64,000 nt of DNA from Saccharum officinarum. Taxonomy: Eukaryota; Streptophyta; Magnoliopsida; Poales; Poaceae. Shown piece by piece: positions 55,889-64,000 of this stretch. The stretch's first letter is position 1. Each line of letters opens with the position of its first letter. The stretch is from assembly GCA_020631735.1 (NCBI GenBank), contig CM036154.1, forward strand, positions 1,107,759-1,171,758, written 5' to 3'. Position numbers and translations under genes: made by a program. Below the pieces are notes generated by a model. It saw nothing but the letters and a program-made list of their open reading frames with translations, was not told the DNA's origin and made no database searches.

Positions 55889-56192
55889 ATGGCTGACAAG
55901 ACTTTGCACGAGTTCTCTGCTCTAAGCACCGAGAACATTCGCATTGGACCAACAATCAAAATCAACAACCTTGAGTTTGAGCTCAAGCCAAGCCTCATCA
56001 GTATGGTGCAAGCTACCCCATTCAGTGGAAAGGCACATGAAGATGCTTGTGCACATCTTTAGAATTTCCTAGAGATTAGTAGCACTATCGTCATCAAGAA
56101 CATTGCTCAAGACATCATACTACTTCATTTGTTCCCCTTCTCACTAGTGGAAAGAGCGAAGCAGTGGTTCTACACCAACAAAGATCACCTTG
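55889..56192 (+). pseudogene. Athila-type gag fragment
   Basis: It starts MADKTLHEFSAL. It has a gag core reading ELKPSLISMVQATPFSGKAHEDACAHL, a TAG, then NFLEISSTIVIKN and FPFSLVERAKQWFY. This is the conserved Athila gag segment (family form FLEICSTI, LFPFSL.GKAKQW). It is broken by a stop near 56061 and cut off at 56192, where an unrelated LTR tail begins. Confidence 0.75.
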
Positions 56193-56451
56193 ACTTTGCT
56201 TCCGCTACTTTTCAAGTTAAGTTGTAATAACTACGTTGAACTCTGATGTATATTGAATTACTTGTGAAATGGTTGTAACATGTGACTTGTTATGTTGAAT
56301 CACTATGATCTTGGCTGGTATGTTGGTTGGTTTGAAATCCCTCATGATTTCATTGGACTACCAGAGTTATATGGGCTCAAGTGCGAGAATTTGATCACTT
56401 CGGTGATTGTTTTTGTACTTGTGCTCTTATAATTTGGACGGTTCTGTTACA
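56193..56451 (+). repeat. LTR tail fused to Athila gag
   Basis: Nearly identical to 47471-47729, the last 259 bases of the giant LTR, ending GGTTCTGTTACA. It follows Athila gag without any visible boundary repeat. The 5 bases after it (acgtc) do not match those before the giant 5' LTR (gtcac). Confidence 0.85.
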
Positions 56452-57171
56452 ACGTCCATTGTTATTGTAAAAAGTACTCTTATTTGTGGACATGATGTAT
56501 GGATGTAATGATTGTATATGTATATGCTTTGTGTTGAGTAAGCTATTAAGCCCTAGGTGAATTAGTAACATTATACAATTCTATCACCGTTGGATGTAAG
56601 CGCCGTTGATGTATCACCGCCACTATTCGTCTAATGTGGCAGGGATCAATAGTGTATCACCACCGAATCACTTAGTAACCCAACACAAATTAAAGGACCA
56701 TCAAAGGCATATCATACAACAAGGTGACAATGACTATGACCTTTGAACAGATAGTTCATATGCCAAAGCAATGGTGATGTTGACCTCAACACAGACATGC
56801 TGAATGTCAAAGCGACGGTGAACGTCCACTGCACATATTCAGGTTGTTGTGCAATGCGATGGTGAACATGACCATTACATAGGCGGTTGGACACCCAAAC
56901 GATGGTGTTGTTCACCTTGACACAAATGTATCGGATGTAAAAGTGACAATGAACCCGCACTGCACACAATAGGGTCATGGTGCAAGGCAACGATGATTAT
57001 CATAATTAGAGTTGGATCATAAAACCAATATGACGGTGTTGAGGTCCTTCACATTTGGTTGTTAGCCGACGATGATGCCTTTGACTATCACCATCGAGTG
57101 TTTACTACCAAGGCCAAAAATTGGCTATGATGGGGGTTACAGGCCGACCGTGTAGGTCTGCTATAGTAGTG
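56452..57171. mobile_element. CACTA transposon terminus with subterminal repeats
   Basis: The segment ends ...gctatagtagtg at 57171; reverse-complemented it starts CACTACTATAGCAG, a standard CACTA terminus. Upstream, 56580-57080 holds repeated variants of gcgatggtgaacatgacc, gcgacggtgaacgtcc and acgatggtgttgttcacc with about 60-base spacing. The opposite terminus is absent; it appears cut at the LTR tail. Confidence 0.6.
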
Positions 57172-58199
57172 TATGCTTCAAAAACTAACTCTATTATAGT
57201 GGAATACATAGGATGGATAGGGCTTTCACCACCTATCAATGACTACCACTAACTATCCGGAGAGCTAGCCACGATCTAAGGTACCCTATAGTATAAGCAT
57301 CATGATTACACTATTGGATACTACTCTAATCTTGCACAAAGACTAGAGCACCAGCTAGTGATGAGGATCCCACACTACTAGGAACTTACTAGGCTAAACA
57401 AGATATAACTAGTATAACCAAAGTATAACTAAAGCTCAGAAATAGTATGCGAAGCAAGTAGAATTGAAAGAGTGCTTGAATATAAAGTAGTATATATTGA
57501 AATGGATAAAGTCTTACAAGAAAGTACAAGAACTACACTAGAGACTCCTAAAGACTGCTTCTGGACTCTAAGCTGAGCTTAGTTCACTCTAACTTCCACT
57601 ACTAGCATAACTAATTAGAGGACTAATAGTGACTCTTTCTTCTCTTTTGCACTTGATACTCTACTTGTGTGTTTACAAATGAGCCAAACACCCCTATTTA
57701 TAGTAAATATGAGAGGGGGTGCATTCGTAGGTAGAGGAGAGGCAGTAGAGCTACCTCATGGGGTCGGGCGATGCCATATGGCATTGGCCGACCCTTGGAT
57801 TCCACGCCGACATTGCATCCAACAGTTGTGGTGACTTCCTTGTGTCGGTTGGAGCTATCCTAAGTCAGTTGTATAGTGGTTGCATGCTTCCCTTTTGACT
57901 TCTAGGCCCATGGATCCTTGGGGAGCTCCATGGAGGCCCTTGGATTGAACCAACTTGAGATCAACGTGTATGATTTCACCAAATTGTGTTTGTTGGTTTG
58001 TTGGTGGTCACTAACGACCATTTCTAACGCCAATTTAAGTCCAAAATAGGAGAAATGAACATACTTTTTGACACATATGCATGTACTATTAACGTAATTC
58101 CACGTGTATTGGAGAAAACATGTTTTGTAGGTCACACATTCAAATACAAGTGGAAAATAAACAAAACCAAGCAAAATATGCTATCTAGAAAGCATAATG
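57172..58199. other. unassigned, possibly antisense LTR
   Basis: On the minus strand tataaataggggtgtttgg (about 57690-57710) looks like an LTR or gene promoter TATA region, followed by an untranslated stretch. No second copy or protein motif supports a firm call. Confidence 0.3.
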
Positions 58200-59545
58200 T
58201 AGATTCTATATCAAGAAGACAAGCAAAGGCCCATCGTCGTACAACATCTGGGCCGAGCACCACCGAGGGAGCAGCCTAGGCCCGGCTAGCAACCCACCAG
58301 AGCAAGGCGGTGGCTGACGGGGCTAGCCCTGGAGCGGCTGCACGAGGGTGCTCCTGCACCCCTAGCACCGCCTCTTGGGCTCACCTTGCTCCGACAGTTG
58401 CATGACAGCATGTAGAGGTGGCTTAGGGTGGTTTCCTATTTTACTACGCACCAAACCGACCTGAAGCTACTTTAAATAGATGGGTTGAGCTCTCCCTCAC
58501 ACACAACTCATTTGCAGCCAAGCACCTCACACCACATCTTGTACTCTTTTAGTTCTTAGTAGTAGTCTTGTAGCTAGCAAAAGCTACCTAGGAGATCTTG
58601 TCTCCTTGGAAGAAGAGAAAGATCTTGGTTTATGAATACTATGAAGAGTTCTTCCAAAGTCTTGCTCTTATATTATTTATATAGCAATGCAAATGAACTA
58701 GAATATAGTTCTCGTGTTATGATCATGATATATGAACTAGTATATAGTTTGTGTGTTATGATCCTGACATGTAAAACTTTATGCTTAATCATTCATATAT
58801 CTTACATGAGTAGAATTAGGGCTAAGTTGAGGTGGCAGGTCATCATGCCTTCGAGTGTGCCTAAGTCCTTTACCTGTTGATCCGTAGGGTCGAGGACCTA
58901 AGGGATTTGGGTAGTTTTTGTATACGCAAGCATGGTGCTTGGGTATGGAGAGATAGATGAATGCATTTCCTACTCCATGGTTGAGGGGTAGGCAGCGGAT
59001 GGTGATAGCCTTGTCCGTCCCTTGTAATCCCCCACGTTCGGGTAGGTTGTAGGAGTCTAAATTGTCACATGAGATTGCTGGTAGACTAGTACTCGGTGGC
59101 CTCCTGACCTATCTTACACTTAGTTCTAGCTCTAACCGTATATGTTGTATGATCATCAACTGTTCTTTGCATGGCTATATTAGAACATGCCAGCTTTGCT
59201 TAGGAACATTCTTTTATTCTTTGTTTTCTTTTTATCCTTAGGGTTGGCCTAGATGTGTGTTCACTATCCTTGAATACCGTTTTTACCCCTGTCATGAACT
59301 ATGGTCCACTATGCAACTATGTAAACTTAATCATGCTCATGCTAGACTCTTAATACCTTGTCATCCTTTGGGAAAATATAAATAACGATACCCTGAATAA
59401 TTCCGGGTGAAATACTACAACAATAGATCCATGCGCCTGCAAATATTCTCTGTAATCGTTAAGAACTATCGTAGTTGGTGTTTCTTGGTGGTGTTGCTAA
59501 GATTAACTCAATCTTAGTAATGGTGTTAAGAAATACCAATAGGCA
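58200..59545 (+). repeat. Athila-type LTR (second copy)
   Basis: Has a TATA-like tttaaatag at about 58473, a transcript-start-like region and a long untranslated leader. It shares ataaataacgatac, ccgggtgaaat and gcgcctgcaa phrases with 55480-55550. The primer-site-like tggcgctgttgtcgg starts at 59550, and a partial duplication (gctaagaaatgccaataagcat, then agcatcgttgccaggg) follows at 59607-59638. The left end is not determined. Confidence 0.5.
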
Positions 59546-59764
59546 TTTCTGGCGCTGTTGTCGGTGATGAACTTAGAACCTTCTCACTTGGTGATTGCGC
59601 TAAGAAATGCCAATAAGCATTTCTAGCATCGTTGCCAGGGAGGGCATAGGTTAAAGGATCTAGCATGACATGACCAAATATCACATGCATGTAATGGTAG
59701 CCATAGTTTATGTAGGCTAATTCTGCTTGTTTTCTTCCTGTTCTGGATAAAAATAGGATAGTGT

Positions 59765-60208
59765 ATGAGTGGTTTTGATCTACCGAACAACTACACCGAT
59801 AATCCGGAGGCACTCCTAAGGAAGAACAGGTCTCACACTGCTTCTTCTTCTGCTACTCCACCGGCAGTTGAACCAGTCACCCTTGTACCATTCGCTACTA
59901 CTGTCATGGCTATGTCACTCCGCGAGTACTCCACCCCCGCTGTTGCCAACATGCCTGTTGGGCCCGCTGTCAACACGGGCACCAGAAACTTTGAGCTCCG
60001 GACTTGCCTCATCACGATGGTACAGGCAAACCAATTCTGTGGTTTGCCAAGCAAGGATGCAAGTGCACACTTGCAACACTTCCTAGAGTCGTGTGACACC
60101 ATAGTCATCAAAGACGTCGAAGCAGCTAGCATCAGGCTCTGTTTGTTTTCCTTCTCCCTCATGGGGAAGGCGAAACAGTGGAAACCACTAAGACATCATG
60201 CCCACTAG
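59765..60208 (+). pseudogene. gag: Athila-type gag N-terminal part
   Basis: 147 codons from MSGFDLPNNY. A Ser/Pro/Thr-rich N terminus leads to the gag core: FELRTCLITMVQANQFCGL, DASAHLQHFLESCDTI and LFSFSLMGKAKQW. It is homologous to the fragment at 55889. The frame leaves the family after KQW and stops at 60206-60208, so the remaining gag and all pol are missing. It is downstream of the LTR and primer site at 58200-59564, the expected order. Confidence 0.7.
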
Positions 60209-61631
60209 CACATAATAGTTATCATGATCCAGTAACACATAATGGTCATCATGCACTCAACACTCATCAAACCGTCAATAATAGTGCATAAAGGACCTAT
60301 ACATACTACACTTAGCATTAACTATAGTCCTAGAATATTCTTTTATTTAATGGCTGAATAAAAATGGGGCAAACCCAATTAAATCGAACACTTTGTTCTC
60401 CTTTATACGGAGATTTTCTAGAAGATGCAACAACTTGTTGAAACTAGCATCAGACCAATTGTATTGAGCTTCAGCAACAACAATGGAAGAACAAATCAAA
60501 ATACCATCCACTCTTTGGTACAATCCTTAGATTCATTGTAGGGCTCCTTCATTGCAGTCTTCAAGGCCTCCATAACTTTAGAAAGGAACATTGAGGGCTC
60601 TGAACAACGTTGCAACAATGTCGTGAAGAACTTCAGTTATTTGTTACTATCGACATGGTAACCTCTTCGTCGCCACCTTCGCTACCAAAGGAATCATTAG
60701 TGACATCTGGCATAACATAATCAATTTTTAGATAGTGGTGTTGTCCTTTAGCAGGCATATTTCATCCCTCAACAATGGTGTTGTCTGGGTTGCCAATTGT
60801 ATAAGATGCAGAACTACCCTCTAAATGTTTGGCCCAAATCATGTGTGGCTTCATGAAACCTCGATGAACCAAGTGAGAACTAAAACGGTATGTTCCATGT
60901 CAACAAATACAACAATGTTTTATTACAGTATATGCACGACAATATATATATGTGCTCGTCTTCTCTCTGCACACATGTCTCTTCATGACAATAATAAATC
61001 TATCAAACTCCAACTAGTATGATGGATCAAGTCTTGATAAATTATACATCCATGACCTTTCCATCCTGAACCATAAAAATATCCACTCACAATGAGTAAT
61101 TAATTCAGATCTGATAATGCAATAATATATAGGTGTGACTTATTCATTAAATTATTCAAATGATTGAAATAAGAAAGAGACATGCATATTTATAGGAAAA
61201 AATATTTGCTCAATGGTCTCATATAACATTCTATATATATGAATAGATATTACAATCACTAAAGCATAATTTAACTTATAACTATGAATAATTAATTAAT
61301 CTATTTTAATAAACAAATTCATCATCTAAATCTAGATCTATTATCTATTCATTCATGAATGTTGGTCCTGGGATCCATAAATTATGACTTCGATGTTTTA
61401 TAATGGTAGAAACATGTGAAGCTACCTCACACAAGAAGTTTAGGACACAAACTATAGTTAATACTATGCTAAAAATCCCAAACACCTTGCATTCTCCCTC
61501 CATACACAAACCATATTAATCTAGGTCAACTTAGGACATAAATTGTGGAGGATTCATCCAAAAAATATAGGTTAGGCATTAACTAACCTTCTTAAGCAAC
61601 CTCCTTCAAAGAAATGAAGATCAAACACATC
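60209..61631. other. mostly non-coding; weak coding-like stretch on the minus strand (about 60520-60830)
   Basis: On the minus strand the stretch reads HLEGSSASYTIGNPDNTIVEG, then a stop, then KIDYVMPDVTNDSFGSEGGDEE. The composition looks protein-like but I recognise no family. A transposon remnant is possible. The rest (60840-61630) is AT-rich without features. Confidence 0.3.
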
Positions 61632-64000
61632 TGTGACACCCCTAGTGTTTGCCTTGCATCACTGCATCAACGTGAGCATTTCATGATCATGTGCATCATC
61701 TTATCACATGCATTGTTGTTGAAACATATCATTGAAACATCTACAACATTCTTGTTACATCTATGTTACATGTCCATTCTACGTTTACTAATCATAGGAC
61801 CATGTTAATGCATCTTGTTATATGTGCTCTGAGTTTGTATTGCTTGGAAACACACAAAACAATGCCTTGAAAATTTCGCAACATGGTTATGTAACATGAT
61901 GTTTCACTAGTTTTTATAATAGTGTTTCATTACATGATTGCTTAAATACCATGCTTATGTGATGCTACTTGTGATTAGGGCCTTGTCAATAGTTGTAGCA
62001 TACTAGTATTATAAAATAACCTAGGGTTTATGTTCATGATTTCCTCTAATTCCATCTTGACTCATGTGTTGACCTTGTTGACCTTAGAACCTTTCCTGTT
62101 TGACTTTGCAAAAAGTACAGTTTAGAAATCGTGCATGTCTATGCAACCATAACAAAGTTTTGTATAGAATTTTGTGAAGAACAAATGTTGTTCTATAGCC
62201 ATCTCATGATAATGGCTGGAACCTTCTCTAACATGGCCCACAAGTCAGGGATAGGGGCAGTTTTTCAGCTCTAACATTCAGCTTAGTCTGAAATTGATTT
62301 TAGTTTCGAGGTACACCTCTTTGGAGCTTTGTATCTCCCAAACCGTGCTGATTCAGCTCATGTACTAGTAAAGTTGTAACAAGATCTCATGTAGCTCTAG
62401 TCAAAACCTCCTTACAACTTTTGTTAGTTCCAGTTGGTTTGAGAGTTTTAGAGCCTCAAAGTTCGCTTGTCAGTCGGTGTTAACTGAATTAGCGTTTCAG
62501 TTTCAGTCTAAGTTTGAAATTTTGAACTCATGTAGTGGCCGACACTGATCAGAAGGACGACGTCCGCGTGGTCATCTACGTGTAAACGCCGTGCTCGGTT
62601 CGCAGGCACGAGGTCGCCACGACGCCCCGATGGCCCCACTTGCCCTCATTCTCCCTCCGTCCCTCCCTGCCTCACTCTGTTCTGGTGAGGTCGCTACCGA
62701 TAGCATCACCGTGCATTGTGCCGGCGTCGCTGCGCCTAAGCCCACTCCATCTCGCCTTTAGCCCCTCCACCACTCCTACCTGCTCGTGCGCTGCTCGCTT
62801 TAGCTAGTAGAAGCAAGGCGCTGCCGCAGTCCTTCCACCGCCGTCGCCATCAACGTTGCCCCGTTGAGCTCGAACCGCACCATGGGCAGCACGGTGTGGT
62901 GCCCTGCAGTGCCTCTCCATTGATGTTTCTGCACCGCCGTGTCGAGTGGAATGTGGAGCGCCCATTCGTTCCACCGCTACCGCGGTGAGCGCACCAGAAC
63001 GCCTTTGCCGCGGAGCTCGCTCCTCCGTGACCGCCATCTCCAGCGATCTTGTCTTCTCTGAGCTCGTCCTTCATTTCTTCCCTATAGCACATGCTTAACA
63101 CTTCCTAGGGCTAGCTCTAACTGTCAACAAGACGCTACCGCGGGTAGGTTACTCGTCGTCGGAGAACGCTAGTGAGATCACTGTGCCGCCACCACCGCCG
63201 CGTCGGTATGCACGCGGCCGCGCTTGTCGAGCATTTCTCTTGCCCCACCTCTTAGCTTGGTCTTTTCATAGTGCCCCCAGGAAGTCGTAGCATCCTCTGT
63301 CGGAGTCCGCGGAGGTCGGAGAGCATCGCCGTGCCGCCGGACCCTCTGCTCTGCCGCCATACTCGCCGAAGCCCTAGCTCCGGTGGCATTGTGCCCCTCT
63401 TTAGCACCTTGATCAAACCGTCTCGGCTAGGAGGTCACAATGGTGACCTTGATTTGGCCGGAGACCTCGCCGGCGGCGAGGAAATCGCCGGCGAGCGTCC
63501 CCTCCCTGTTTCTGCTTTGGGCCAAAAGTTGGGCCGGGTTCCTGAGATGGCCCAATAACCTAGCGGGCTAGTCTGTTTTGCTGAGGCCTGTTTAGTTTTG
63601 AGTTTTTCTTTTTCTGAAAATGCAATTTTTGTACAGGAATTTGTAGTAAAATCAAAAAATGCCAAATTTGGACTTTTTGGAAACCTTGTGGAGGGCCCTA
63701 TGCAGTGGTGTAAAAATATGTTATATGAGTAGTTAGTTTTCTTAAATTTGTATTGCTTTTGTTAGGCACTTTTTTAAATACTGTGATTTTGGTAATTCAA
63801 TACTCTATATATTGATCCTCTTGATATGAAAATCTTGTGAGATTCTAAACATGCTTTGATGTTGCTCCAGTTAAATTTTCATGAATTTTGGATGTCATAT
63901 GCTTCTATTATAAATTCTCTTTTGTATATGCTTTATAATGCTTATCCATTTGGTTATTATGATATCTCCAAATCTACTTGTCAACTTGAGCTGAAAATTT
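61632..64000 (+). repeat. LTR of the TGTAACACCCC group, cut by the window end
   Basis: Starts TGTGACACCCCTAGTGTTTG and follows the LTR at 391 in outline: tttcatgatcatgtgcatc, ttgaccttgttgacc, caaaaagtacagtttagaa, cccacaagtcag. A GC-rich block at about 62540-63560 is followed by ggactttttggaaacctt (also at 44491). More than 2.3 kb are visible and the end lies outside the window. Frames in the GC-rich block are open on both strands and unassigned. Confidence 0.8.

Noticed and set aside
52450..56451. A single interrupted 3' LTR ending at 56451
   Set aside because: The five bases after 56451 (acgtc) do not match those before the 5' LTR (gtcac), and the intervening Athila and antisense LTR pieces lack insertion signatures. 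It remains possible but unproven.
1..64000. tRNA or rRNA genes
   Set aside because: No A-box/B-box pair with cloverleaf, and no rRNA core sequence, was noticed on either strand. The tRNA-like matches are primer binding sites only.

Overview
The window is plant nuclear DNA, almost certainly from a grass and probably a panicoid. The evidence is an intronless group-1 pollen-allergen-type beta-expansin, Ty3/gypsy and Ty1/copia retrotransposons with grass-typical LTRs, Athila-type gag fragments, CACTA, hAT and MITE DNA transposons, and a long satellite array. Host coding content is very low: the beta-expansin at about 18.7-19.5 kb (minus strand) is the only host gene I can support. Everything else is mobile or repetitive. 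Three runs of exactly 100 N (11377-11476, 32250-32349, 53536-53635) are scaffold gaps. Many differences between repeat copies are one-base homopolymer indels, so frameshifts here should be read with caution.

Region 1 (1-11.4 kb): a fragment of a Ty1/copia polyprotein (minus strand, 1-390) is interrupted by a chromovirus-type Ty3/gypsy element. That element has a 4.07-kb 5' LTR (391-4457), an initiator-Met-tRNA-type primer site, gag (6573-7760), a frameshifted pol ending in an integrase with a chromodomain, a polypurine tract and the start of the 3' LTR. Between leader and gag lies an extra ORF (5248-6246). Its N terminus reproduces the histone H3 tail: residues 1-13 of H3 are identical, K4 and K9 are kept, and the positions of acetylatable K14, K18 and K23 are arginine. 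A basic patch, a long coiled coil and an acidic tail follow. I consider this H3-tail mimic the most interesting object in the window.

Region 2 (11.5-17.9 kb): a fossil Ty3/gypsy element (gag, protease and RT remnants with stops) broken up by hAT-like elements and an antisense LTR-like insertion. Region 3 (18-32 kb): the beta-expansin with TATA and CCAAT boxes, then a mosaic of CACTA, TIR-element, MITE and LINE-tail sequences and microsatellites.

Region 4 (32.35-42.37 kb): a satellite array of about 27.5 monomers of about 365 bp, with a five-monomer higher-order period of about 1.83 kb. Region 5 (42.37-53.5 kb): a giant non-coding LTR element (5.36-kb LTR, 4.72-kb internal region without gag or pol) that abuts the satellite and is related in sequence to the first element. 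Its leader shares the same candidate splice donor.

Region 6 (53.6-64 kb): antisense LTR heads, two Athila-type fragments (LTR, primer site, gag), an LTR tail fused to Athila gag, a CACTA terminus, and a further LTR of the TGTAACACCCC group that runs off the end of the window.
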